From Planctomycetota bacterium (GTDB taxonomy: Bacteria > Planctomycetota > UBA1135 > GCA-002686595): 64,000 nt of DNA. Positions within the stretch are counted from its first letter, which is position 1, and each line of letters opens with the position of its first letter. Shown one piece after another: positions 24,071 to 33,128 of this stretch. The notes under the pieces were generated by a model that made no database searches, was not told the DNA's origin, and was given only the letters and a program-made list of their open reading frames with translations. Both the position numbers and the translations under genes were made by a program. The stretch lies in contig JAKLKU010000001.1 in NCBI GenBank assembly GCA_023150475.1, positions 62,001-126,000 of the forward strand, read 5' to 3'.

Positions 24071-25843
24071 TCAGCCGGTGCGTTTCGCGAGGATCCCGCC
24101 CGCGGCGAGCACGGCGCCACCGAGCGTCACGACGCCGCCCCAGAGCGTCCGTGCGTGCGCCTCCGCGCCGCTGTCGCCGAGCGCCGCGAGCAGGTCGCCC
24201 GGAGCGAGCTCGTGCGGAACGACGAAGATGCCGACCGCGAACGCGAGGAACCCGAGCGCGGCGAGCCGCAGCGGCCCATCGACGCGGGCCGACCTGCCGG
24301 AGTCGCGGCCCGCGACGCTGTGCACGTAGCCGTACGAGCAGTAGACGGCCATGCCGAGCGCGAGCCACGCGACGAACCGCCACCACGCCGTCGCGGGCAG
24401 CGAGTGCATCAGGAAGATGCACGACACGGCTCCGCAGAGTGGCACGAGCCAAGGGCCGCCCGGCACGCGGAACCCGGGCTCCGCCTGACCAGGACGGCGC
24501 CGCAGGAACGTCACGCCGACGCAGACGAGCAGGAACGCGAAGAGCGTCCCGATGTTGCAGAGGTCGACGATCTCGTTGATGTTGCAGAAGCCCGAAAGCA
24601 ACGCGACGAACACGCCGGTCAGGATCGTCGTGACGTGCGGCGTGCCGAAACGCGGGTGGATCTTCGCCGCCCACTGCGGCAGGAGTCCGTCGCGCGCCAT
24701 CGAGAAGAAGATCCGCGGCTGTCCGAGTTGGAAGACGAGCAGCACGGACGTCGTCGCGATCACGGCGCCGACGCTGAGCGCGAAGCTCGCCCACCGCGCC
24801 CCTTCGTCGCCGCGCTGCGCGATCGCGAGCGCCGTCGCGAGCGGATCGGCGGTGCCGAGCTCCTGCCACGGCGCCATGCCGGTCAACGCGACGGCGACCA
24901 GGATGTAGATCACCGTGCAGATCACGAGACTGCCGAGGATCGCGATCGGCATGTCGCGCTTCGGGTTGCGCGCTTCTTCGGAGGCCGTCGAGATCGCGTC
25001 GAAGCCGATGTACGCGAAGAAGAGGCTCGACGCGGCGGCGCTGATCCCGGAGAAGCCGTTCGGCGCGAAGGGAGTCAGGTTCTCGGTCTTCAGGTACTTG
25101 AAGCCGAGCCCGACGAACAGCGCGACGATCGCGACTTTGATCACGACCATCGTCGAGTTGAACCACGCGCTCTCGCGCACGCCCTTGACCAGGACGACGG
25201 TGATCAAGGCGACGATCGAGAACGCTGGGACGTTGAACACGAACGGCACGCCGGCGAGCCGCGGAGCCGTATCGAGCGCGAGTGCGTTCTGGCGCACGAG
25301 CTCGGGCAACGTGGCGAGGTCGATGCCGCCCGCGCGCGCGTCGGCGACTTGCGCGGCCGCCTGCACCGCACTGCGGTAGTCGGTCAACATCCACGGCGCG
25401 AAGTGGATGCCGAAGCCTTCGAGGAAGTCGGCGAAGTAGCTCGCCCAGGAAATCGCGATCGCGACGTTGCCGATCGCGTACTCGATGATCAGGTCCCAGC
25501 CGATGATCCAGCCGATGAGCTCGCCGAGCGTCGCGTACGCATAGGTGTACGCCGAACCGGAGACCGGCACGCGCGACGCGAACTCGGCGTAACACAGTGC
25601 ACTGAACCCGCAGCACACCGCCGTCAGCACGAACGACAAGACGATCGCCGGACCCGCGCCCGGACGATCGACGCCGCCCGCGACGGCGGATCCGACGGTC
25701 GAGAAGATGCCGGCGCCGATGATCGCGCCGATGCCGAGCAACGTCAGTTGCCAGGCGCCGAGCGACCGCTTGAGGTGCGCGCCGCCTTCGGCGCTCGCCG
25801 CGGCGGCTGCAGCGCTCTTGGTCTGGAAGATGCCCCGGAGCAC
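24071..25843 (-). CDS. APC-superfamily amino acid permease (cationic amino acid transporter type)
   Basis: 590 residues, GTG start. About 13-14 membrane spans. The APC signature GIGAIIGAGIFSTVG (~35-50) is the unwound TM1 substrate site, and EEARNPKRDMPIAI is the conserved TM6-7 loop of CAT/YfnA transporters. It likely imports amino acids with H+ or Na+. It follows the asparaginyl-tRNA synthetase gene by 13 bases and is probably co-transcribed with it. Confidence 0.9.
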   Translation of the reverse strand: MLRGIFQTKSAAAAAASAEGGAHLKRSLGAWQLTLLGIGAIIGAGIFSTVGSAVAGGVDRPGAGPAIVLSFVLTAVCCGFSALCYAEFASRVPVSGSAYTYAYATLGELIGWIIGWDLIIEYAIGNVAIAISWASYFADFLEGFGIHFAPWMLTDYRSAVQAAAQVADARAGGIDLATLPELVRQNALALDTAPRLAGVPFVFNVPAFSIVALITVVLVKGVRESAWFNSTMVVIKVAIVALFVGLGFKYLKTENLTPFAPNGFSGISAAASSLFFAYIGFDAISTASEEARNPKRDMPIAILGSLVICTVIYILVAVALTGMAPWQELGTADPLATALAIAQRGDEGARWASFALSVGAVIATTSVLLVFQLGQPRIFFSMARDGLLPQWAAKIHPRFGTPHVTTILTGVFVALLSGFCNINEIVDLCNIGTLFAFLLVCVGVTFLRRRPGQAEPGFRVPGGPWLVPLCGAVSCIFLMHSLPATAWWRFVAWLALGMAVYCSYGYVHSVAGRDSGRSARVDGPLRLAALGFLAFAVGIFVVPHELAPGDLLAALGDSGAEAHARTLWGGVVTLGGAVLAAGGILAKRTG

Positions 25844-25856
25844 GCGCGGCGTCGCC

Positions 25857-27173
25857 TCAAGGCGTGATGCGGTACATCATCCGCGGGAACGGGCTCGCTT
25901 CGCGCACGTGCTCGAGCCCCGCGATCCACGCGACGGTGCGCTCGAGCCCCATGCCGAAACCGCCGTGCGGCACCGAGCCGTAGCGGCGCAGATCGAGGTA
26001 CCACTGGAAGAAGTCTTCCGGCAGTTGGTGCTCGCGGATGCGCGAGAGCAGCACTTCGAGGTCGTCCTCGCGTTGGCTGCCGCCGATGATCTCGCCGATG
26101 CCTTCCGGCGCGAGCACGTCGACGCAGAGCACCTTGCCCGGATTCGCCGGATCGCGCTTCATGTAGAAGGCCTTCACCGCCTCCGGATAACGCGAGACCA
26201 TCACCGGGCGGTCGTATCGCGACGACAGGATGGTCTCGTCGGGCGCGCCGAAGTCGTCGCCGTACTTGAACGTCGACTCAGGGTGCGAGGCGAGGATCTG
26301 CGCCGCTTCGTCGTAGGTGATCCGCGGGAACGGCTTCTTGATCGCTTCGAGCTTCGAGAGATCGCGTTCGAGGACCTGGAGCTCGGTCTTCCGCGTCGCG
26401 AGCACGTGCTCGACGATCGCGCAGAGCATGTCCTCGGCGAGGTCCATGACGTCGTCGAGCGTCGCATACGCCATCTCCGGTTCGAGCATCCAGAACTCGG
26501 TCAGGTGGCGGCGCGTCTTCGACTTCTCGGCGCGGAACGTCGGGCCGAACGTGTAGACCTTGCCGAGCGCCATCGCGGCGGCTTCGGCGTAGAGCTGCCC
26601 GGACTGCGTCAGATACGCCTTCTGGTCGAAGTAGCCGACCTCGAAGAGCGTCGACGTGCCTTCGCACGCGTTCGGCGTGAAGATCGGCGCGTCGATGTTC
26701 ACGAAGCCGCGGTCCTCGTAGAAACGACGCACGGCGGTGATCACCGCGTCGCGCACGCGCATCGTCGCCCACGGACGCTTCGAGCGCAGCCACAAGTGCC
26801 GGCGATCGAGCAGGAAGTCCGGCCCGTGCTCCTTCGGCGTGATCGGATAGCCCTCGACGACTTGGTGGATCCGACCGCCCTTGACGCCGAGCTCGAACCC
26901 GCCGGGCGCGCGCGGTTCCGCCTTCACGACGCCTTCGAGCTCGAGACTCGATTCCTGGCCGAGTTTGCCGAGCGCGTCGAAGAGCTCCGGCGTGACGTCG
27001 TTCTTGAACACGACGCACTGCACGATGCCGGTGCCGTCGCGCAGTTGCACGAAGTGCAGCTTGCCCTTCGACGACAGGTTGTAGACCCAACCCTTCAGCG
27101 TGACGGTCGCGCCGACGTGGCGGCCCAGACGTTCGACGGTGGTGACGGTGCTCGCGGTTCTCTCGGTGCTCAT
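25857..27173 (-). CDS. asnS: Asparaginyl-tRNA synthetase
   Basis: 438 residues from ATG 27173 (MSTERTAS); an in-frame upstream extension is Arg-rich and implausible. The N-terminal OB-fold (~10-115) has [26 protein letters not shown]. The class II core holds motif 2 [27 protein letters not shown] and motif 3 [14 protein letters not shown] near the C-terminus. [19 protein letters not shown] is typical of AsnRS rather than AspRS. It charges tRNA-Asn, so direct asparaginylation operates in this organism. Length is normal for bacterial AsnRS. Confidence 0.97.
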   Translation of the reverse strand: MSTERTASTVTTVERLGRHVGATVTLKGWVYNLSSKGKLHFVQLRDGTGIVQCVVFKNDVTPELFDALGKLGQESSLELEGVVKAEPRAPGGFELGVKGGRIHQVVEGYPITPKEHGPDFLLDRRHLWLRSKRPWATMRVRDAVITAVRRFYEDRGFVNIDAPIFTPNACEGTSTLFEVGYFDQKAYLTQSGQLYAEAAAMALGKVYTFGPTFRAEKSKTRRHLTEFWMLEPEMAYATLDDVMDLAEDMLCAIVEHVLATRKTELQVLERDLSKLEAIKKPFPRITYDEAAQILASHPESTFKYGDDFGAPDETILSSRYDRPVMVSRYPEAVKAFYMKRDPANPGKVLCVDVLAPEGIGEIIGGSQREDDLEVLLSRIREHQLPEDFFQWYLDLRRYGSVPHGGFGMGLERTVAWIAGLEHVREASPFPRMMYRITP

Positions 27174-27204
27174 CGGGATACGGGAAGCGTGCGGGAGGCG
27201 TGCG

Positions 27205-27756
27205 CTACGGGAACGTCGCGTACGCAGGTTTGAGGTCGACGTCGGACAGCGCGCCACCGCGCACGAGCACGCGGCCCTTGCACGCGACGCCTCCGCGGCG
27301 GGCTTCGACGGTGACTTCGCCGTCGCCGCTGGCGATGCGCTCGAGCTCGCTCGACGGCGTCACGACTTGGATCCGTTCGTAGCCGAGCGCGACGAGCCGC
27401 GTCGTCACGCGCTCGGCGAGCGATGCAGACGTCGGCGTGAGCGCGCTCGAGCCGAGTCCTCGCGAGAGCGCTTGTTCGGACACGCGGATCAGCGCGTCCT
27501 CGAGCCGCCGCTCGGCGTCGCGGATCTCGATCAACACGTGCTCGATCCGCCGCAGGTCGAGGTCCGCGCGATCACCCGCGAGCTTCTTCACGCTCACGGC
27601 GAGGTCGTCGAGTTTCGCGAGCCCTCGAGCGCCGCGCTCGAGGTCCTGGATGCGCCGATGCAACATCCAAACCCCGACCGCCGCCGCCGCCGCGCAGGCG
27701 ACCAAGAGGACGTCGAGCCAGAGGAACACGGAAGAAAGCGCGCTGTCGGGCGGCAT
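27205..27756 (-). CDS. Uncharacterised membrane-anchored coiled-coil protein
   Basis: 183 residues from ATG 27756. An N-terminal membrane span ([22 protein letters not shown], ~11-32) is followed by a charged helix (~33-90, [25 protein letters not shown]...[21 protein letters not shown]) and a small alpha/beta C-terminal domain ([34 protein letters not shown]). It lies 31 bases upstream of asnS on the same strand. No known family is recognised. Confidence 0.6.
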   Translation of the reverse strand: MPPDSALSSVFLWLDVLLVACAAAAAVGVWMLHRRIQDLERGARGLAKLDDLAVSVKKLAGDRADLDLRRIEHVLIEIRDAERRLEDALIRVSEQALSRGLGSSALTPTSASLAERVTTRLVALGYERIQVVTPSSELERIASGDGEVTVEARRGGVACKGRVLVRGGALSDVDLKPAYATFP

Positions 27757-27887
27757 CGTTCGGCGTCGCGAACGATAGCATTCCGCGCCCCGGCGCCGAA
27801 GTCGGCTTTGCAGCGAGCGAAGTCGGCTCCATCCTCGCCCGGGCCGCGCCCGATAGACGAAGGCTCGTCCCACAGAGTCGCCCCCGC

Positions 27888-28910
27888 TTGGCTCTTCCGA
27901 AGAAGCTCTCCCACCGCCTGATCGCCGGCGTGCTGCTCGGGCTCGCTTTCTACGTCGCCCTGGCGCTGTGGTCGGACGTGCAAGGCGTCACCGAGGCGCT
28001 GCGCCGCATCCCGTGGTGGGTGATCCCGGCGGCGTGCGCCTTGTCCTTCCTGAACTACGTCGTGCGGTTCGTGAAGTGGCAGCGCTACTTGGGCCTGCTC
28101 GAAATCTCGCTCGACCGCCGCACGTCGTTCCTGATCTACCTCTCGGGCCTGACGATGTCGGTGACGCCCGGGAAGATGGGCGAAGTCTTCAAGAGCTGGC
28201 TGCTCAAGAAGGTCACCAGCGCGCCGATCTCGAAGAGCGCGCCGATCGTCGTCGCAGAGCGTTTCACCGATCTGCTCGGTTACCTGCTCTTGATCGCGGT
28301 CGGAGGACTCGCGAGCGCGCCGGAGTACGCGTGGGTCTTCTGGACGACGCTCGTGATCGCCGTCGCGGCGCTCTTCCTCGTCGGCAACCGGCCGTTCGGC
28401 GACTTCGCGCTGCGCACGGCGGAGCGCCTGCCGCTCTTGAAGCGTGCGACGCCGAAGCTCGAGACCGCGCTCGCGTCGACGCGGATTCTGCTCGCGCCGA
28501 AGGAGATCCTGCTGCCGACGGTCGTGTCGTTCGTCGGTTGGGGCCTCGAGTGCACCGGCTTCTGGCTCGTCGCGAACGCCGTCGTCGAGGACAGCACGCC
28601 CTACCTCTTCGCGATCTTCGCGTTCGCACTCTCCGCGGTCGCAGGCGCCGTGGCGATCGTGTTCCCCGGCGGCCTCGTGATCACCGAAGGCTTGCTCGGC
28701 ACGCTCCTGCGCCCGCGCTTCCAGCCGCGGATCGAGAGCACGCTGTCGCTCGCCGGCGACGCCGCCCGCGAGTACGCACGCTCGCAAGCCGCGGCCGCCG
28801 TGATCCTCGCGCGGCTCTGCACGCTCTGGTTCGCCGTGTTGGTCGGATTCGTGGCGCTCGGCCTCTTCACGCGCCGCTTCGGCAACGTCGAGGAAGAGCC
28901 CGCGGACTAG
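27888..28910 (+). CDS. YbhN/AglD-like (LPG synthase N-terminal/UPF0104) integral membrane protein
   Basis: 340 residues with a TTG start at 27888; no ATG or GTG fits better upstream. Seven to eight membrane spans. The family blocks YVVRFVKWQRYLGLLEISLDRRTSFLIYLSGLTMSVTPGKMGEVFKSWLL (split over two helices) and AIVFPGGLVITEGLLGTLL match the lysylphosphatidylglycerol synthase-like transmembrane/flippase family. Members are implicated in lipid or glycolipid translocation; the substrate here is unknown. Divergent from the gene at 27205-27756. Confidence 0.8.
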   Translation: MALPKKLSHRLIAGVLLGLAFYVALALWSDVQGVTEALRRIPWWVIPAACALSFLNYVVRFVKWQRYLGLLEISLDRRTSFLIYLSGLTMSVTPGKMGEVFKSWLLKKVTSAPISKSAPIVVAERFTDLLGYLLLIAVGGLASAPEYAWVFWTTLVIAVAALFLVGNRPFGDFALRTAERLPLLKRATPKLETALASTRILLAPKEILLPTVVSFVGWGLECTGFWLVANAVVEDSTPYLFAIFAFALSAVAGAVAIVFPGGLVITEGLLGTLLRPRFQPRIESTLSLAGDAAREYARSQAAAAVILARLCTLWFAVLVGFVALGLFTRRFGNVEEEPAD

Positions 28911-28957
28911 CCCGTTTGCCCGCCGGCGACCGCGCGCGTACCCTCTTCGCCCCTCGC

Positions 28958-28964
28958 GGAGGAG
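28958..28964 (+). promoter_or_regulatory. Shine-Dalgarno GGAGGAG for the GTG start at 28971
   Basis: A strong purine run 6 bases before GTG 28971 fixes the start of the SRPBCC gene. Confidence 0.7.
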
Positions 28965-28970
28965 TAACCC

Positions 28971-29627
28971 GTGCTCAAGACGCTGATCTTCGTCCTGTCG
29001 ACCGTGCTCGTGCTGTTCCTGGTGATCGGCTTCTTCCTGCCGAACGACTACCGCGTCGAGAGTTCGGTCGTGATCGCTGCGGAGAGGCAGAAGGTCTACG
29101 ACGTCGTCTCCGACCTGGAGACGTGGCCCGACTGGACGACTTGGTCTCGCGAGTTCGATCCCAAGTGCAAGTGGACGTTCGAAGGCGCGCGCACCGGCGC
29201 GGGCGCCGTGATGCGCTGGGAAGGGGATCCCGAGCGGCTGCGCACCGGCGAGCTGCGGCTCGTCGGCGCTGCGGTCGACCGCGGCGTCGACTACGAGCTG
29301 CTCTTCAGCGACAAGAACTTCCGCACGACGGGTTCGATCGCGTTCGCCGACGATCCGCAGGGCGTACGCGTGACGTGGACGAACGAAGGCGAGCTCGGTT
29401 CGAAACCGATCGGCGGTTGGGTCAAGGTGCTGATCGGCTCGATGCTCGACCGCACGATGTCCGGCGACTTCAAGACGAGCCTCGACCGGCTGAAGGTGCG
29501 CGTCGAAGGCAAACCGACCGACGCCCCGGCGGACCCGGCGACCCCGGCGGCCGGTTCGTCGTCGCCCACGGAACCGTCGGCAACCGACACGTCGGGCTCG
29601 AGTTCGCCGTCACCCGAGAAGCAGTAG
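28971..29627 (+). CDS. SRPBCC-family (polyketide cyclase/START-like) protein with membrane anchor
   Basis: 218 residues, GTG start. One N-terminal membrane helix (LIFVLSTVLVLFLVIGFFL, ~4-22) precedes a START/SRPBCC domain (~25-175) with VESSVVIAAERQKVYDVVSDLETWPDWTTWS and the closing helix FKTSLDRLKVRVE. The last ~40 residues are a low-complexity Pro/Ser/Thr/Asp tail. The domain forms a hydrophobic ligand cavity; the ligand is unknown. It overlaps the convergent BatA-like gene by 18 bases. Confidence 0.8.
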   Translation: MLKTLIFVLSTVLVLFLVIGFFLPNDYRVESSVVIAAERQKVYDVVSDLETWPDWTTWSREFDPKCKWTFEGARTGAGAVMRWEGDPERLRTGELRLVGAAVDRGVDYELLFSDKNFRTTGSIAFADDPQGVRVTWTNEGELGSKPIGGWVKVLIGSMLDRTMSGDFKTSLDRLKVRVEGKPTDAPADPATPAAGSSSPTEPSATDTSGSSSPSPEKQ

Positions 29628-30869
29628 CGCGAGCACGGCGGCGAGCAGCGCGAGCTCGCGGCTCCAACGTTCGACGACGGGCCGCGGCTCGAGCGGCGGA
29701 GCCGTGGGCTCACGCACGCCCGAGTCCCCCGCCGCGGCGCGCTCCGCGCACGCGACCACTTCGGGCGCCGAGAGCCGCGCCGCGTCGAGCAGGTCCGACC
29801 ACGCGACGGCGAAGAGCGCCGGATCGCCTTCGGGCTCGTCGCACGCGGTCCACGCGCTGCGCACGTGGCCCGGACGCCAAGCGACGAGCACCCGCGCTCC
29901 GTCCGAACCCGGACTCTCGACGAGCCACTCGCGCTCCCCGGGCTCGAGCGCGAGCGACGCGGCCCGGCCGCGCACGCGCCAGCCCGGCCCGGCGCCGAGG
30001 GCCGCCGAGTTCGCGTCGCCGAGGGCGGCGGAGCTCGCGCTGGCGACCGTCTCGAACGTCAAGGCGACCGGCCCGCCCGAGAGGGTGAGCGCCCGCGCGC
30101 TCGCCCAGGTCTCGACGAACTCGCGCACGAGCGGCGGCGGGTCGCCGACGAACGCGATGCTCGGAGTCATCTTCGGCCGCACGCCGAGCTCCGGCTGCGC
30201 ACCGGACGCGCGGTCCGTGCTGAGCTCGACGAGCTCGCTCGTGGTCTCGCCGATCACGCCCGGCACGGCGACGCCGCCGCTCGCGAACACGCCGGCGAAG
30301 CGCGCGTCGCGGCTTCGATCGGTGAGCCACACCCATCCTGCCGCGTCGCAGCGCTCGAACGGCGGCTGGTCCTCCGCGCTCGGCTCCGCGACGAGCCACG
30401 CAGAAGGCGGTTCGGCGCCCGCGACCTCCTCGAACCGTCCAGCGCTCCAGCGCACCCACACGAGCCGCTCTCCGCCGGCGCGCCGCGCCTCGAGCCACTC
30501 GCTCGCGAGCTCGAGCGCGCGCTCGAGCCGCGTCGGCGCGCCGACCGCAGGCGTGCCGCGGTCCGCCCACGGCAGGAACATCGACGGCGAACCGTCGACG
30601 AGCACCCGCCACGTCGAGGTCGGACTCGCGCCGCGCCGCACCGGACTCGCGAGTGCGAACGCGACCGCGACCAGCGCGGCGCTCGCCACCCACAGGCGCC
30701 AGTTCGTCCATCCGCGCCGCCGCGCGCGCGGCGTGCTGCGCTCGAGCTCGCGCCACACTTCGACGGTGCCCGACGGCGCTTCGCGCGCACGCGCGACGAA
30801 CACGAAGAGCCAGAGCGCGAGCGGCGCGAGCGCGAGCCACACGAGGCGCGGATGCTCGAACTCGATCAC
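29610..30869 (-). CDS. BatA-like aerotolerance-type membrane protein
   Basis: 419 residues from GTG 30869, which overlaps the DUF58 stop (GTGA). The N-terminal block FEHPRLVWLALAPLALWLFVFV is the BatA N-terminal membrane domain; a second span lies at ~58-75 and a third at the extreme C-terminus (LALLAAVLALLLL). The central part is a divergent von Willebrand A-like domain (WRVLVDGSPSMFLPW) whose DxSxS metal site reads DGSPS. Neighbouring DUF58 is the usual partner in MoxR/BatA-type operons, but no MoxR ATPase is adjacent. Role probably in envelope stress or chaperone-like assembly; uncertain. Confidence 0.7.
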   Translation of the reverse strand: MIEFEHPRLVWLALAPLALWLFVFVARAREAPSGTVEVWRELERSTPRARRRGWTNWRLWVASAALVAVAFALASPVRRGASPTSTWRVLVDGSPSMFLPWADRGTPAVGAPTRLERALELASEWLEARRAGGERLVWVRWSAGRFEEVAGAEPPSAWLVAEPSAEDQPPFERCDAAGWVWLTDRSRDARFAGVFASGGVAVPGVIGETTSELVELSTDRASGAQPELGVRPKMTPSIAFVGDPPPLVREFVETWASARALTLSGGPVALTFETVASASSAALGDANSAALGAGPGWRVRGRAASLALEPGEREWLVESPGSDGARVLVAWRPGHVRSAWTACDEPEGDPALFAVAWSDLLDAARLSAPEVVACAERAAAGDSGVREPTAPPLEPRPVVERWSRELALLAAVLALLLLG

Positions 30870-31741
30870 CAGGCCCCCTGCAACACGGCGCGAGCCGTTT
30901 CCTCGAACGGCGCGCGGCTCGAGTTCACCGCGAGCACGCCGCCGACCGCGCCGAACTCGCGGCGCCACGCGTCGAGTCGCGCCTCGAGCGCCGCGAGATA
31001 GCGCGTGCGCGTCGGCGCGTCGACGTCGAGCTCGACCGCCGCGCCGGTCTCAGGCTCCACCCAACGCACCGCGCCGCGCGGATTGGGCGCGAGCTCGTCG
31101 TTCGCGAGGATCCACGCGGCGGAGAGTCGCCGCGCGGGACCCGCGAGGCTCGCGAGCGCCTCCGGCGCGACGTCGAAGCCGTCGCCGAGCGCGAAGAGCG
31201 CCGCTTCCCGTGTCAGCGGCCGCACGAGCGTCGCAAGCCCTTCGCGACCACGCGCTTCGAGGCTCTCGAGCCATCCGAGCAAGCGCGGCAACTCCGCGAG
31301 GCGCCCGAACTCGAACGGCGCGTCGCGGCGATTCGACACGTCGATCCCCACGCGCGCGCCGACCTTCGCGCCGACGCACGCGATCACGGCGGCGAGCTCG
31401 CACGCTCGCTGGAACTTCGGCGGCTGCCCGAGCGCCATCGACGCGCTCGCGTCGAGCCACACGAGCCACCGCCCGCCGACTTCGGGCCGCGTGACGCGCA
31501 CGTACGGCCGATCGAGCCGCGCGTAGAGGCTCCAGTCGAGCCGCCGCAGGTCCTCGCCGGCGCGATACGGCCGATAGCCGACGAACTCCGCGCCTTCGCC
31601 CGCTCCGCGACCGAGCCGCGCACCTTCGCGCCGCTCGCGCGACCCGACGACCTGCGCGACGAAGAGCTCGAGCCGCCGCACGAACTCGCCGTCGAAATGC
31701 GCGGCCGCGGTGTACTCGGTTCGACGGAGGCTCGGATTCAC
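30866..31741 (-). CDS. DUF58 protein (von Willebrand A-like)
   Basis: 291 residues from GTG 31741, the first start after the pyrC stop. It contains the DUF58 signature EFVGYRPYRAGEDLRRLDWSLYARLDRPYVR and a vWA-type strand WLVWLDASASMALG with a DxSxS metal site (DASAS). These proteins accompany MoxR ATPases and BatA-like membrane proteins. The next gene (coupled) is BatA-like and the preceding gene is dihydroorotase, 10 bases away. Confidence 0.88.
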   Translation of the reverse strand: MNPSLRRTEYTAAAHFDGEFVRRLELFVAQVVGSRERREGARLGRGAGEGAEFVGYRPYRAGEDLRRLDWSLYARLDRPYVRVTRPEVGGRWLVWLDASASMALGQPPKFQRACELAAVIACVGAKVGARVGIDVSNRRDAPFEFGRLAELPRLLGWLESLEARGREGLATLVRPLTREAALFALGDGFDVAPEALASLAGPARRLSAAWILANDELAPNPRGAVRWVEPETGAAVELDVDAPTRTRYLAALEARLDAWRREFGAVGGVLAVNSSRAPFEETARAVLQGAW

Positions 31742-31751
31742 CCGAGCGAAT

Positions 31752-33128
31752 CTAGCGCGGACGCGGCGGTTCGAGCAGCAGCGGTTCGCCACCGGCGCGG
31801 CATTGGACCGAGCCGTCGTTCCAGACGATCTCGCCGCGGCGGATCACGATCTCGGGGAAGCCCGAGAGCTCGAGGCCTTCGAAGGCCGACCACTTCGAGC
31901 GCGACGGCAGCTCGCTCGCGATCACCCGCCGTGTCGTCTGCGGGTCGAAGAGCACCAGGTCGCCGTCGAAGCCGGGCGCGAGCTCGCCCTTGCCCGGCAA
32001 GTGCAACGATCGCGCGGCGCCGCGCGTGCAGCGTTCGAGCGCAACGTGCGGATCGAGGGCCCCCGTCCGCACGAGCTCCCACGTCAACGGCCAGAGCAGA
32101 TCGACCGACGGCATCCCCGACGGTGCTTTCGCGTAGGGCCGGAGCTTCTCCTCGAGCGGGTGCGGCGCGTGGTCGGTGCCGAGCGCTTCGAGCGTGCCGT
32201 CGGCGAGCGCGGCGCGCAACGCGGCGCGATCCGCGGGCGTCTTGATCGACGGGTTGACCTTGAGCAGGTTGCCGAGCCGGCCCGCGTCCTCGCACGATAG
32301 GAAGAGGTAGTTCGGCCCCGTGCTCGCGCCGACGGCGAGCCCTTCGCGCCGCGCGGCACGCACGAGTTCGACGCCGCCCGCCGACGACAGGTGGAAGACG
32401 TGCAGCTCGGCGCCGGTCTCGCGCACGAGCTCGATCGACTCGCGAATCGACTCGACTTCGGCCGCGTGCGAACGCACGAGGTGGTGCTCGGCGACGGTCG
32501 CGTCGGGATGACGGTCCTTGCCTTCGCGCAGGAGCTCTTCCTTCTCGCAGTGCGCGACGATCATGCGCCCCGCGCGTGCGGCCGCCGCGAACAGCGTGCG
32601 CAACGCGTCGTGATCGAGGATTCCCCCGAGCCCGGTCGAGCCGCCGAGGAAACACTTGAAGGCCGGCGTGAGCGGTGCCATCGCGGCGAGTTCGTCGACC
32701 GAGTCCGCGACCAGGTTCCCGAGACAGCCGAAGTCGATCCGTGAACGCGTCCGGACGTGCGCGATGCGCTCCTCGAGCGCTTTGCGCGACGTCGAGAGCG
32801 GCGGGTTGTTCTGCACCTCGACGACCGCCGTGACGCCGCCGTGCAGCGCGCCGGCCGAACCGTGGTCCCAGCCTTCCTTGTGCTCGAGCCCCGGATCGCG
32901 GAAGTGCACGTGCACGTCGACGAGCCCGGGGATCACGGTCAGGCCCTGCGCGTCGAGCACCGGCAAGTCGCCGCGCTCGAGGTTCGTGCCGACCGCGCTG
33001 ACCCCATCGATGCGCCCGTCGACGATGCGGATGTCGAGCGTGCGCTGCGCCGCGAACGGCGGCGGCGGGTAACTGCGCGCGCCGCGCACGAAGAGGCTCG
33101 GGCCGCGTCGCTCCACGTTCGAGCTCAC
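31752..33128 (-). CDS. pyrC: Dihydroorotase
   Basis: 458 residues, GTG start overlapping the phosphatase stop (GTGA). The amidohydrolase metal motif is DVHVHFRDPG (His73, His75). LEALGTDHAPHPLEEK carries the catalytic Asp and is diagnostic of class I dihydroorotases, and LHVFHLSSAGG supplies another metal ligand. The Lys that would be carbamylated is not certain by eye. It cyclises carbamoyl-aspartate in pyrimidine synthesis. A hydantoinase-like activity is the main alternative. Confidence 0.87.
   Translation of the reverse strand: MSSNVERRGPSLFVRGARSYPPPPFAAQRTLDIRIVDGRIDGVSAVGTNLERGDLPVLDAQGLTVIPGLVDVHVHFRDPGLEHKEGWDHGSAGALHGGVTAVVEVQNNPPLSTSRKALEERIAHVRTRSRIDFGCLGNLVADSVDELAAMAPLTPAFKCFLGGSTGLGGILDHDALRTLFAAAARAGRMIVAHCEKEELLREGKDRHPDATVAEHHLVRSHAAEVESIRESIELVRETGAELHVFHLSSAGGVELVRAARREGLAVGASTGPNYLFLSCEDAGRLGNLLKVNPSIKTPADRAALRAALADGTLEALGTDHAPHPLEEKLRPYAKAPSGMPSVDLLWPLTWELVRTGALDPHVALERCTRGAARSLHLPGKGELAPGFDGDLVLFDPQTTRRVIASELPSRSKWSAFEGLELSGFPEIVIRRGEIVWNDGSVQCRAGGEPLLLEPPRPR

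Noticed and set aside
24057-24075. CCGGC-GATCA-GCCGG hairpin between convergent genes
   Set aside because: Stem of only five pairs, no T-run, and it overlaps a stop codon; too weak to call a terminator.
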